Source: Cruoricaptor ignavus
GTDB lineage: Bacteria; Bacteroidota; Bacteroidia; Flavobacteriales; Weeksellaceae
Direction: 5' to 3'
Assembly (NCBI RefSeq): GCF_900141665.1
Contig: NZ_FQYI01000004.1
Coordinates: 62,001-126,000 of the forward strand
Length of the DNA: 64,000 nt
The notes under the pieces were generated by a model, which made no database searches, was not told the DNA's origin, and saw only the letters and a program-made list of their open reading frames with translations. This document shows, one piece after another, positions 18,468-26,468 of this stretch. Positions within the stretch are counted from its first letter, which is position 1. The number at the start of each line of letters is the position of its first letter. Made by a program: the position numbers and the translations under genes.

Positions 18468-19952
18468 TTAAAATCCGCCCGTTAAAAGCTTGTAAATATC
18501 ATTGCCGAAAACCAGCAGCATCAGCCCTAAAAGGAAGATGACGCCTATCAGCTGTGCGTGCTCCAAAACCTTTTGTGGCACGGGTTTCCCAGTGATGATT
18601 TCCCACAGTGTGAACATCACATGGCCACCATCCAAACCAGGAATCGGGATGAGATTTAAAAATGCCAGCCATACGGAAAACATCGCCGTAAACTTCCAAA
18701 AGCCCGCCCAGTTTATCGCGATGCTGCCGTCCGCTTTCTTATCCACAGGCATCATATTCACAATGGCAATCGGGCCGCCCACATTTTTGTAGCCCTGCAC
18801 CTTGGAATTGAATATTATTTTAAACTGCTTCACCTGCATCGTGAGCGCTTCTATCGTGCGCGTAAAACCGCGCGGGATGCTCTGCCAAACGCCGTATTGC
18901 CGCTCCGTCACAAATTTCGTCATCGGCTCCAGGTTTTGCATCACGCCAATTTTTCCATTGGCATCCACAGGAATGCTCGCCGTGCGGATTTCACCGCCGT
19001 TCTCCAGCGAGAGTTCCACGGTTTTCCCTTTATTTTGGTTGAAAAAATCCTTCACCTCATCGTCAAAATTCACCGGTCGTCCGTTCACCGCCGTTACTTT
19101 GTCGCCCTTTCTCAGCCCTGCATTCTTCGCACCTTCGGAAAATGCGCTGTCTATCACCATCGGAAATCTCGGCAGCATATACAGCGCGGCTTCTCTCTGC
19201 CGTATCACTTCCGCTATGCCTTCCTCGTTCACGGGGAAGGTTACTTCGCTGCCGTTTCTCTCCACCGTCACTTCATCGCTGAAGAGCAGGTTGATGGCAG
19301 TTTCTTCAAAGCGCTCCACCGGCTTTCCGTCCAGCCTTAGGATTTTGTCTCCGTTCTGCAATCCGATTTTTTTCCCGGATGATGATACGGAAATTCCATC
19401 ATCAAACTTCTTTAAATCCGTGAAAAATTCGCCGTTGAAAAAGCTCAGGCAGGAATAGATGAGCCAGGCAAGCAGGAAGTTTACGGTAACGCCGCCCAGC
19501 ATTATGATGAGCCTCTGCCACGCTGGTTTGCTGCGGAACTCCCACGGTTCTGCGGGTTTTTGCAGCTGTGCGGTGTCCATACTTTCGTCCACCATCCCGG
19601 CGATTTTCACATAGCCACCCATCGGCAGCCAGCCGATGCCGTACTTCGTGCTTTCTGGGTGCTTTCGCCAATCGTTTTCCGGAAGCCTGCTGATGTCTAT
19701 CGGGATTTCCTTCTCCTTGCCATCTACCATAATTTTCTCGGTGTCAGGCTGGTTGGGCGAAAGGAATTTGTATTGCCACTTCCCGTTGATTTTCTTCATT
19801 GAAAACAGCGAGAAGTAGGGATCGAAGAACAGGAAAAATTTCTCCACCCTGGTTTTGAACCACTTTGCCGGAAGGTAGTGGCCAAATTCGTGCAGCACCA
19901 CGAGAATTGAGATGCACAGCACGAACTGAAAAATCTTGATAGCTATCTCCAT
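18468..19952 (-). CDS. rseP: RIP metalloprotease, RseP/site-2 protease family
   Basis: 494 residues, a little longer than E. coli RseP. The zinc motif HEFGH (H21, E22, H25) sits in the first transmembrane helix, with the second catalytic motif NLIPIPGLDGGH near residue 435-446 in a late transmembrane helix. Two PDZ-like segments lie between (about 180-330), marked by GLQNGDKILRLDGKPV and GLRKGDKVTAVNGRPV. The enzyme cleaves membrane-embedded substrates such as anti-sigma factors within the bilayer. The ECF/anti-sigma module 6 kb away is a conceivable client, but nothing in the sequence links them. Confidence 0.92.
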   Translation of the reverse strand: MEIAIKIFQFVLCISILVVLHEFGHYLPAKWFKTRVEKFFLFFDPYFSLFSMKKINGKWQYKFLSPNQPDTEKIMVDGKEKEIPIDISRLPENDWRKHPESTKYGIGWLPMGGYVKIAGMVDESMDTAQLQKPAEPWEFRSKPAWQRLIIMLGGVTVNFLLAWLIYSCLSFFNGEFFTDLKKFDDGISVSSSGKKIGLQNGDKILRLDGKPVERFEETAINLLFSDEVTVERNGSEVTFPVNEEGIAEVIRQREAALYMLPRFPMVIDSAFSEGAKNAGLRKGDKVTAVNGRPVNFDDEVKDFFNQNKGKTVELSLENGGEIRTASIPVDANGKIGVMQNLEPMTKFVTERQYGVWQSIPRGFTRTIEALTMQVKQFKIIFNSKVQGYKNVGGPIAIVNMMPVDKKADGSIAINWAGFWKFTAMFSVWLAFLNLIPIPGLDGGHVMFTLWEIITGKPVPQKVLEHAQLIGVIFLLGLMLLVFGNDIYKLLTGGF

Positions 19953-19969
19953 CTGTAAAAATAATCCTG

Positions 19970-19977
19970 CAAAGATA
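19970..19977 (-). promoter_or_regulatory. -7 promoter box of rseP
   Basis: Minus-strand TATCTTTG lies 17 bases before the ATG. No TTG is seen at the expected upstream distance. Confidence 0.45.
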
Positions 19978-20000
19978 GCGAATGTTGCGCGTATTTTGGA

Positions 20001-20636
20001 TTAAGGTTTTTTCGGGGGATTTTGGCGGGCAGCTTCATCCAGGATTTGCACATCCTCGCCATTCACAATTATCGCCTGTGAATTATTAATTGTTTTCAGT
20101 TTAAGCTTATTGCCGTACTCGTTGAAAATTTCCTGCATAGGTTCTTTAAAAGGCTCTTCCCCAAAATGTGGAACCGTGTAAAAGTCGACCAGCGATAAAC
20201 CTTTGAAATCCCAAATGTCATCAATTTTTTTATCCGCTTTTCCGATGTACTCGATGTTGGGCGATGCAATAACCGCACCTGCAGATTCTCCGATGAATAG
20301 CATCCCGGCTTTTATGCGTTCTGCGATGGTTTTTCCTAAATTCTTCTCTTGAATATTTTTAAGTAAATAGAAGGTGTTTCCACCGGAAAAGTATATGATG
20401 TCAAAATTGGAAATTTTCGATTTGATTTCGGCTTCCGAAAAAGTAGCCAAATCCATTTCTTCCGGCTCAAAACCTAAGCCCACGAAAGCTTCCCTCGCCT
20501 CATCCACAAACCTTTTATATTCCTCCAAATTGGAAGCGGTAGGCACAAATAGGATTTTGTTCGATTTCGATTCCGACAAAAAATCTCTGACCAGATTTTT
20601 AGTTCCCGCAAGATGGGATGTTAAAAATAATTTCAT
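20001..20636 (-). CDS. pepE: Peptidase E-like protein (family S51, class I glutamine amidotransferase fold)
   Basis: 211 residues. The nucleophile elbow GESAGA (Ser118), the YFSGGNTFYLL loop and VPHFGEEPF (candidate catalytic His) are those of S51 peptidases, which include E. coli alpha-aspartyl dipeptidase and cyanophycinase relatives. Aspartyl dipeptide hydrolysis is the most likely activity. The lysine/proline-rich C-terminus (QNPPKKP) is probably disordered. It is preceded by nadB on the same strand, with a short word-repeat spacer between. Confidence 0.8.
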   Translation of the reverse strand: MKLFLTSHLAGTKNLVRDFLSESKSNKILFVPTASNLEEYKRFVDEAREAFVGLGFEPEEMDLATFSEAEIKSKISNFDIIYFSGGNTFYLLKNIQEKNLGKTIAERIKAGMLFIGESAGAVIASPNIEYIGKADKKIDDIWDFKGLSLVDFYTVPHFGEEPFKEPMQEIFNEYGNKLKLKTINNSQAIIVNGEDVQILDEAARQNPPKKP

Positions 20637-20678
20637 CTTTCAATCTCCAAGTTCTTAATCTCTAAATCTCCCAATTCC
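20637..20678. repeat. AATCTC word-repeat spacer between nadB and pepE
   Basis: The word AATCTC occurs at 20642, 20657 and 20665 within a pyrimidine/A-rich stretch. Similar low-information word repeats are common between genes in Flavobacteria, in my recollection. No promoter or hairpin is recognised. Confidence 0.35.
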
Positions 20679-22259
20679 TTAATTCCTCACCAAATCCTTA
20701 TTAAAAAAACTGCCTTTATTTTCCTGCATCGCCAGGGAATGTTTTATGATTAAGTAGCTCACATTCACCAGGTTGCGAAGCTCGGAAAGCTCGGGCGAGA
20801 TTTTGGAGTGGTTGTAAAGTTCCGTTACCGCTTCGAAGATTTCGCGCTGCTTTTTCCGTGCCAGTTCCAGCCGGTGATTGCTGCGCACTATGCCTACCAG
20901 ATCGCTCATCATCTCCTGCAGCTGCTTGCGGAAATACGAAATCATCACCTTCTCCTCCAGCGTTCGTATGCCCTCCTCATTCCATTCTGGTATGGCTTTC
21001 AGGTCATCAAAATTAAACTCATTTTTCCGAAGAAGCTCGATGCTTTTCATCGCTGCATTATGCCCGAAGACCAGGCCTTCCAGCAAGGAATTGGAAGCCA
21101 GCCGGTTTGCGCCGTGCAGTCCGGAATTCGTGCATTCTCCCACGGCAAAGAGGTTTTTGATGCTACTCTGTCCATCCAGATCAATATCGATTCCGCCCAT
21201 CAGATAATGGCACGCCGGAACCACGGGAATCATCTGGCGGAACGGATCGATGCCCTCGTCCAGACATTTTTGGTAAATGTTCGGGAAATGCTCGCGGAAT
21301 TTCTCCCTGTCCATCTCACGGCAATCCAGCCCCACGAAATCATCACCGCTGATTTTCAGCTCGTTGTCTATCGCCCTTGCCACGATGTCCCGCGAAGCCA
21401 GCTCCTCACGCTCATCATATTTATGCATAAATTTCTCGCCGTTTCTCAGGCGAAGTTTCGCGCCGTCTCCACGCACTGCCTCGGAAATCAGGAACAGCAT
21501 CCCGTCTCTTTTCGAATACAAAGCCGTGGGGTGGAACTGATAGTACTGCATATTACTCACTTTTCCGCGGGCCCTGTGCACAAAGGCAATGCCATCTCCT
21601 GTCGCAATTTTCGGGTTCGTGGTGTTCTTGTACACATGGCCTGCACCACCTGTAGCCACCATCGTAATTTTTGCGGTGATTTTCTTAATCTGCTTCTGTT
21701 TTTCATCCAGAATGTACGCACCGTAGCAGTTAATATTCTCTTTGTCGAAGGACTTTCCGGGAACATGGTGCTCCGTAAGGATGTCGATTACATAATGATG
21801 ATCCAGCATCTCGATGTTCGGCAGCTGGCGCACGGTTTCCAGCAGTGCCCGCTCGATTTCGTAGCCCGTGATGTCCTTGTGGTGCACGATGCGGTTCTCC
21901 GAGTGTCCGCCTTCTCTGCCCAGCTTGTACTCGCCGATTTTATTTTGGTCAAAATGCGTACCCCATTCCACAAGTTCCTGAAAGCGTGCCGGTGCCTCGC
22001 GGATTACCATCTCCACAACTTCGCGGTTATTTTCGCCGTCACCAGCACGGATGGTATCCTCAATGTGTTTCTCAAAACTATCCTGCGCGAAATTCATCAC
22101 CACGGAAAGCCCGCCCTGTGCATACTTCGTATTGCTCTCATCCTCGTCGGATTTCGTTACGATCATTATCTTCGCTTCGGGCAGTTGCTCCGCAATTTTT
22201 ATCGCATAGGTAAGGCCGGAAATTCCCGAGCCTACAACCAGCACATCCGCTTTTATCAT
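20679..22259 (-). CDS. nadB: L-aspartate oxidase
   Basis: 526 residues. The N-terminal FAD-binding Rossmann motif VVGSGISGLTYAIKIAE (about 6-22) is followed by the fumarate-reductase/aspartate-oxidase flavoprotein core: TKYAQGGLSVV, GREGGHSENRIVHHKD, QFHPTALYSKR, and the signature GGIDIDLDGQSSIKNLFAVGEC with GANRLASNSLLEGLVFG. The C-terminal helical domain (from about 420) is present. The enzyme oxidises aspartate to iminoaspartate in de novo NAD synthesis. nadA and nadC are not nearby. Succinate dehydrogenase subunit A is excluded by the missing succinate-specific context and the LASNSLLE motif. Confidence 0.93.
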   Translation of the reverse strand: MIKADVLVVGSGISGLTYAIKIAEQLPEAKIMIVTKSDEDESNTKYAQGGLSVVMNFAQDSFEKHIEDTIRAGDGENNREVVEMVIREAPARFQELVEWGTHFDQNKIGEYKLGREGGHSENRIVHHKDITGYEIERALLETVRQLPNIEMLDHHYVIDILTEHHVPGKSFDKENINCYGAYILDEKQKQIKKITAKITMVATGGAGHVYKNTTNPKIATGDGIAFVHRARGKVSNMQYYQFHPTALYSKRDGMLFLISEAVRGDGAKLRLRNGEKFMHKYDEREELASRDIVARAIDNELKISGDDFVGLDCREMDREKFREHFPNIYQKCLDEGIDPFRQMIPVVPACHYLMGGIDIDLDGQSSIKNLFAVGECTNSGLHGANRLASNSLLEGLVFGHNAAMKSIELLRKNEFNFDDLKAIPEWNEEGIRTLEEKVMISYFRKQLQEMMSDLVGIVRSNHRLELARKKQREIFEAVTELYNHSKISPELSELRNLVNVSYLIIKHSLAMQENKGSFFNKDLVRN

Positions 22260-22321
22260 CCCTCAAAAAATTTTAAACGAAATTAAGAAAAACTTGAAGA
22301 AGGGTAGGCTTATAGCAAAAC

Positions 22322-22792
22322 TTAAAAAAACCCGCCCATTTTCTCAAAACCTTCATCAATTTTCAGGTTTTCGCCTTTGGCAGCTTCTACGGCAAGGCGG
22401 TCGCAGAGCTCGTTTTCCGCGTGTCCGGCGTGGCCCCTTATCCAGTGGAATGTTGGGTGATGAACTTTCATCAGCGCATAAAAACGCTGCCAAAGGTCGG
22501 GATTTTTCACTTTGGCGAAGCCTTTCTTCACCCATCCGAAAATCCACCTCTGGTTGATGGCATCTGCCACATAGCGGCTGTCCGTATAGATGTGCACCTC
22601 GTGGCCGGGCTCCTTCAGCTGCTCCAGCGCCGATATTACGGCGAGCAGTTCCATACGGTTATTAGTCGTTTTACGATAGCCCTGGCTGAAGGTTTTTTGG
22701 TAATTTGTGCCGGCAACGCGCATCAGTACGCCATATCCGCCTTTCCCAGGGTTTCCGCTGCAGGCACCGTCCGTGAATATTTCGATGGTCAT
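22322..22792 (-). CDS. rnhA: Ribonuclease HI
   Basis: 156 residues, as usual for bacterial RNase HI. The four acidic active-site positions are visible in IFTDGACSGNPG (Asp8), RMELLAV (Glu), YTDSRYV (Asp) and ENELCDRLA (Asp), as is the HWIRGHAGH histidine loop. It degrades the RNA strand of RNA-DNA hybrids. It is followed by nadB and preceded by dnaB on the same strand, with gaps of about 60 and 110 bases, so it is probably its own unit. Confidence 0.94.
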   Translation of the reverse strand: MTIEIFTDGACSGNPGKGGYGVLMRVAGTNYQKTFSQGYRKTTNNRMELLAVISALEQLKEPGHEVHIYTDSRYVADAINQRWIFGWVKKGFAKVKNPDLWQRFYALMKVHHPTFHWIRGHAGHAENELCDRLAVEAAKGENLKIDEGFEKMGGFF

Positions 22793-22901
22793 CGCATTTT
22801 ATAATTGATCATTGATAAATGATAGAGTGCAGCAACTGTCTGAAAATTTAACCTTTATAATTAATAAACCTCATTAACTATCGATTACCACTCATCACTC
22901 A
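22793..22901. other. Spacer between dnaB and rnhA with short word repeats
   Basis: 109 bases holding AT-rich direct words (ATTGATCATTGATAAATGAT and CACTCATCACTCATC). No promoter, hairpin or coding frame is supported. Confidence 0.3.
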
Positions 22902-24479
22902 TCAAAACGGCATTTCGCTGAAGTCGTCCTCATCCAGATCGTTCAGTGCAGAGCCGCTCAGCCTGCCGGTATCCGGCATACCGAATGCCGCGCCGGGATC
23001 TATGGTCGTCCGGATCTGTTCATAGCCGCTTGGCCCCGGAGCCTGCGAGAAGCCGCCGGTTCCGTAAAGGTCCAGATCGGCAAATTTCCCGATGTTTTTG
23101 AAGAACGAGAGCCGCACATCTGCCGTGGCGCCGTTGCGGTGCTTGGCGATGATCAGCTCAGCCTGGTTTTCCGTGGAGGATTTCATACCCTCTTCATCAT
23201 TATCCCACTCGGTGATTTTGTAGTACTCCGGGCGGAAGATGAAGGACACGATGTCGGCATCCTGCTCTATGGCGCCGGATTCCCGCAGGTCGGATAGTTG
23301 CGGCCTTTTCCCGGGCCTTGTTTCCACCGTGCGCGAAAGCTGGGAGAGAGCGATTACCGGTACATTAAGTTCTTTGGCGATGGCCTTCAGGGATCGCGAG
23401 ATGGTTGCGATTTCCTGCTCGCGGTTGCCTATGGCCTTGCCGCCGGTGTTTGCCGTCATCAGCTGCAGATAATCCACCATAATGATTTTCACGCCGTGCT
23501 GCATCACGAGCCTGCGGCACTTGGCGCGGAAGTCGTAGATGGAGAGGGAGGGGGTTTCGTCGATGTAGAGCGGCGCGTTTTCCAGCTCGGAGATGTTGGA
23601 GAAAAGCCGCTCCCACTCCTCATCGCTCATCTTTCCCGTTCGGAGTTTTTCGGAGGAGATGCCCGTTTCGGAAGATATCATCCTTGTTATTAGCTGCACG
23701 GAGGCCATCTCCAGGGAGAAGAGCGCCAGGGGGATTTTCCTTTCCACCGCTATGTTCCGCGCCATCGAAAGGAGGAATGCCGTTTTACCCATTGCCGGCC
23801 TCGCCGCGATGATGATGAGGTCGGAATTCTGCCAGCCGCCAGTTTCTCTATCCACCGCCGTAAAGCCCGATGGGATCCCGGAAATTCCCTCCTTGTCCTT
23901 AAGGCTTTTAATGGTGTCAATGGCCTGTTTCACGAGGTTGTTCGCAGTGGCGAAACCTTTTTTTATTGTCCCGTTGGTGATTTCGAAAAAGCTTTGCTCG
24001 GCCTTGTCCAGAAGTTCGAATACATCCGTGGATTCCTTGTAAGAGCTGTCGATCACATTCGCAGAGACATTGATGAGGCTCCTCAGGATGAATTTCTCTA
24101 ATACGATTCTTGCGTGATACTCGATGTGCGCGCTGGAGGATACGCTGAGCGTCAGGTCGATGATATAGGCGTCCCCGCCCGCGGCATTGAGTTTCTCAGT
24201 ACGCTTCAGTTCCTGTATCACCGTCATCATATCCACAGGGTTGTTGGCCTCGAACAAGGCGCGTATGGCGGTAAAAATCTCGCGGTGGCGCGGGTCGTAG
24301 AAGACCTCCGGCGTCAGCAAGTCGAGGACATCGTTCAGGCCCTTGGTGTCTATGAGGATCGTGCCGAGAACAATGCGCTCGAAATCAACGGCATTGGGGG
24401 GCATTTTGCCGTCGGCTATCGAAAGCTCCCGCGCGAAATTGCCATGGGTGAGAGAAGATAGGGTTTCCTTTTGTGCCAT
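22902..24479 (-). CDS. dnaB: Replicative DNA helicase DnaB
   Basis: 525 residues. The N-terminal helical domain (about 25-125, PPNAVDFERIVLGTILID) is followed by the RecA-like ATPase domain with Walker A AARPAMGKTAF (about 220), Walker B IIMVDYLQLM, and the conserved ALSQLSRTVETR arginine-finger region. An acidic, glycine/proline-rich tail ends DEDDFSEMPF. No intein is inserted. The chosen ATG lies only 4 bases after a TATTTTTG promoter box, suggesting a near-leaderless mRNA. The internal Met26 is a possible alternative, but the N-terminal segment looks conserved. Confidence 0.96.
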   Translation of the reverse strand: MAQKETLSSLTHGNFARELSIADGKMPPNAVDFERIVLGTILIDTKGLNDVLDLLTPEVFYDPRHREIFTAIRALFEANNPVDMMTVIQELKRTEKLNAAGGDAYIIDLTLSVSSSAHIEYHARIVLEKFILRSLINVSANVIDSSYKESTDVFELLDKAEQSFFEITNGTIKKGFATANNLVKQAIDTIKSLKDKEGISGIPSGFTAVDRETGGWQNSDLIIIAARPAMGKTAFLLSMARNIAVERKIPLALFSLEMASVQLITRMISSETGISSEKLRTGKMSDEEWERLFSNISELENAPLYIDETPSLSIYDFRAKCRRLVMQHGVKIIMVDYLQLMTANTGGKAIGNREQEIATISRSLKAIAKELNVPVIALSQLSRTVETRPGKRPQLSDLRESGAIEQDADIVSFIFRPEYYKITEWDNDEEGMKSSTENQAELIIAKHRNGATADVRLSFFKNIGKFADLDLYGTGGFSQAPGPSGYEQIRTTIDPGAAFGMPDTGRLSGSALNDLDEDDFSEMPF

Positions 24480-24483
24480 TCTG

Positions 24484-24491
24484 CAAAAATA
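24484..24491 (-). promoter_or_regulatory. -7 promoter box abutting the dnaB start
   Basis: Minus-strand TATTTTTG ends 4 bases before the dnaB ATG. If it is used, transcription begins at or within a base or two of the start codon. Confidence 0.45.
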
Positions 24492-24544
24492 CGCTTATTA
24501 ATCTGCGCCGCTGCATAATGTGCAAATGTGGAAAACCTTTGCAG

Positions 24545-24982
24545 TTATTCCGCACGGTATTTTTTTATTTCATTGATGTAGATGCTCCGCTCGCCAGGAT
24601 CATATTTTACCGAATCTTTTAGGTAAACTCCCGTGCTGTCCCTTTCCATTATAAAAGATTTTTCCTCAGAATTCGGCAGGAAGATTTCAGCCTTGGATTT
24701 TTCTTCGTTAAAAAGTATAAACGCGCTGATCACCGCCTCGCCGGGCTTGGCCTCGGTAGGGTTCAGCCTGTCTCCCACATTGAAGATCCTCACGCAGGTC
24801 TGCAGCAGCTCGCTCCAGCTTTCCCCGGCGGCGCCCAGGCAGCCGTGCTCATCCTTGGAGTTGCCGGTTAGTGCGCTGGGTTTGTCTTCGTTTTTTGTTT
24901 CTAATTGAGTCCCGGCGGCGGGCTTGCTTTCCGAGCAGGCAGCGAGTAAGATCAGTGTAAGGATGGGCAACAGCTTTTTCAT
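24545..24982 (-). CDS. Small lipoprotein of unknown function
   Basis: About 145 residues from the ATG at 24982. The frame continues 13 codons upstream, but only this start gives a lipoprotein signal (MKKLLPILTLILLAAC, Cys16). The mature part has a charged linker, then a segment with two cysteines (DEHGCLGAAGESWSELLQTC) resembling a recurring GC-x-x-AG-x-x-W motif of small Bacteroidetes lipoproteins. A beta-rich C-terminus follows (KSAEIFLPNS, GVYLKDSVKYDPGERSIY). I do not recognise a function. It is divergent from the Gdx-like transporter. Confidence 0.6.
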   Translation of the reverse strand: MKKLLPILTLILLAACSESKPAAGTQLETKNEDKPSALTGNSKDEHGCLGAAGESWSELLQTCVRIFNVGDRLNPTEAKPGEAVISAFILFNEEKSKAEIFLPNSEEKSFIMERDSTGVYLKDSVKYDPGERSIYINEIKKYRAE

Positions 24983-25010
24983 AAGCGTAAATTTAGCGTA
25001 AATTTTACAT

Positions 25011-25044
25011 TTGCACCTCATTTATAATGCAAAAATTATCTTTG
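25011..25044 (+). promoter_or_regulatory. Promoter of the SMR transporter gene (near-leaderless)
   Basis: TTG at 25011-25013, a 23-base spacer, then TATCTTTG at 25037-25044. The GTG start is at 25049, so the transcript has almost no leader. TACATTTG at 25006-25013 is a second, weaker box candidate. Confidence 0.5.
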
Positions 25045-25048
25045 CGCT

Positions 25049-25387
25049 GTGAACTGGTTGTTGATCATCATCGCAGGCCTTTTTGAAACTGGTTTTGCCT
25101 TCTGTATGGGGAAGGCGCGGGAGGCTACCGGCACATCCGCGGTGCTGTGGTGGCTGGGGTTTGTGGTTTGTATGGGCACCAGTATGGCGCTGATGTTCCG
25201 CGCCGTGAGCGGCCCGCAGGCGATTCCCATAGGCACTGCTTACGCGGTGTGGACGGGCATAGGTGCGGTGGGCGGCGTGCTTGTCGGTATTTTGTTTTTT
25301 GATGAACCCGCCACCTTCTGGCGGCTGTTTTTTGCCTTTACCCTCATCGCGTCCGTGGTGGGGCTTAAGTTTGTAAGCGGGGAATAA
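25049..25387 (+). CDS. Small multidrug resistance family transporter, Gdx/SugE-like
   Basis: 112 residues with four transmembrane helices and the essential membrane glutamate E13 (IIAGLFETGFAF). The loop GTAYAVWTGIGAVG is the signature of the SugE/Gdx branch, which exports guanidinium, rather than of EmrE-type drug pumps. SMR proteins work as antiparallel dimers driven by proton exchange. The start is the GTG at 25049, because the upstream ATG at 25027 is out of frame. No guanidine riboswitch can be recognised, and the tiny leader leaves no room for one. Confidence 0.8.
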   Translation: MNWLLIIIAGLFETGFAFCMGKAREATGTSAVLWWLGFVVCMGTSMALMFRAVSGPQAIPIGTAYAVWTGIGAVGGVLVGILFFDEPATFWRLFFAFTLIASVVGLKFVSGE

Positions 25388-25389
25388 AT

Positions 25390-25411
25390 AAACCGTCCAT
25401 TTGGACGGTTT
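25390..25411. terminator. Perfect 9-bp hairpin between convergent genes
   Basis: AAACCGTCC (25390-25398) pairs with GGACGGTTT (25403-25411) around a 4-base loop. It lies between the stops of the SMR gene and the convergent secreted-protein gene and may terminate both. Confidence 0.7.
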
Positions 25412-25420
25412 GTGGTGGGC

Positions 25421-26380
25421 TTAGTTTTTTATCAGCTTTTTCAGTACTAATCTTCCGTCTTTCAGTTCAATCCGGACATTGTAAATTCCTTTACTCAGCG
25501 ACGATATGTCGGTAGTTTTAGATGTGGAAGTTTTAATCAGTCGTCCTGTCATATCCAGGATTTCCGCCTTTACAAAATCGCCTGCTTTTACCGTGAATTC
25601 TGAAACCGCAGGGTTTGGATAAATGTTCACATCTTTCGAAAGTTTCAGGTTTTCGGCGGAAAGGTAGTTGTAATCGTAAAGCGCCATACAGAGGCCTTTC
25701 AGGTTTTCGCCCAGCTCACTTCCGTAAGCAGCATATAGCGAATACCAATTGGTCAGGTTGGCACCATAATAGTTGTCGGCATCAACAAACATTGCATCCG
25801 CACTTTTGAAATCCGGCGAGAAAAACCAGTTCCACATCGAAGTCGTGTCATACAGGCTTTTCATCTTCACCTTTGGCGCGAAAAGCACCCAGTAAGTTTT
25901 ATTGGCCTCTGCCACAAAACCGGAAGTATCTACCACGAAATCATAAACCAGGTCTTCCACTTTTTCAATGGCAAGTTTAGGGCTGTTCTTCTCCAGCTTT
26001 AGCGTAAGCACAGGCTGCACGCCATTTCCCGGAACACCGGCAGGCTTGCCGCCATTGTCTTCATAAATGTAAAGTTGGGCACCCAGAAAGCTTTCCGCAA
26101 GATTGTCTTCTACCTGATACCCGAGGAATTCTATATTTTTGATTTCCTTGGTTTCGCTGAGCGTGAAATCATCAGCGGAGAAAAACCCCTTATTGTCTTC
26201 CGTAACGAAAGAGCCGGAACCGTTTTGCCAATCCGCTTGCTGAATGTAAACAAGGTTTGGGTTCGTATCTCGGCTAAGATGAGTCTTGATTTCCTTGCCA
26301 CTAAATTTTTGCGGCTTTAATTGAGCATTAAGACTAAGCGCAGTAAAAAGAGCCAGCGTGGAAAATAGAAGTTTTTTCAT
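25421..26380 (-). CDS. Secreted protein of unknown function with T9SS sorting domain
   Basis: 319 residues. A signal peptide (MKKLLFSTLALFTALSLNAQ) is followed by a beta-rich domain of about 220 residues containing DDFTL and LYIYEDNGGKPAG segments, resembling secreted Flavobacterial proteins with a jelly-roll-like fold. The C-terminal type A sorting domain starts at about residue 245 (YPNPAVSEFTV) and ends LVLKKLIKN. It should be exported and attached to the cell surface, or released, by the type IX system. I do not recognise a catalytic motif. It is a single gene with a good promoter match. Confidence 0.75.
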   Translation of the reverse strand: MKKLLFSTLALFTALSLNAQLKPQKFSGKEIKTHLSRDTNPNLVYIQQADWQNGSGSFVTEDNKGFFSADDFTLSETKEIKNIEFLGYQVEDNLAESFLGAQLYIYEDNGGKPAGVPGNGVQPVLTLKLEKNSPKLAIEKVEDLVYDFVVDTSGFVAEANKTYWVLFAPKVKMKSLYDTTSMWNWFFSPDFKSADAMFVDADNYYGANLTNWYSLYAAYGSELGENLKGLCMALYDYNYLSAENLKLSKDVNIYPNPAVSEFTVKAGDFVKAEILDMTGRLIKTSTSKTTDISSLSKGIYNVRIELKDGRLVLKKLIKN

Positions 26381-26396
26381 TGGAATGATTTTTAAG

Positions 26397-26426
26397 CAAA
26401 GTTAGGTGATTTGTTGGAATTTGCAA
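26397..26426 (-). promoter_or_regulatory. Promoter of the secreted T9SS protein gene
   Basis: Minus-strand TTG (26426-26424), a 19-base spacer and TAACTTTG (26404-26397) precede the ATG by 16 bases. Confidence 0.6.
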
Positions 26427-26468
26427 GATGAAATAATAGTTTAAAATGAATTGTCGCAGACATAACTC

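Noticed and set aside
20808-22286. Long open frame (492 codons) on the plus strand opposite nadB
   Set aside because: It mirrors nadB codons, has no recognisable domain, and nadB has all family motifs; it is a shadow of the real gene.
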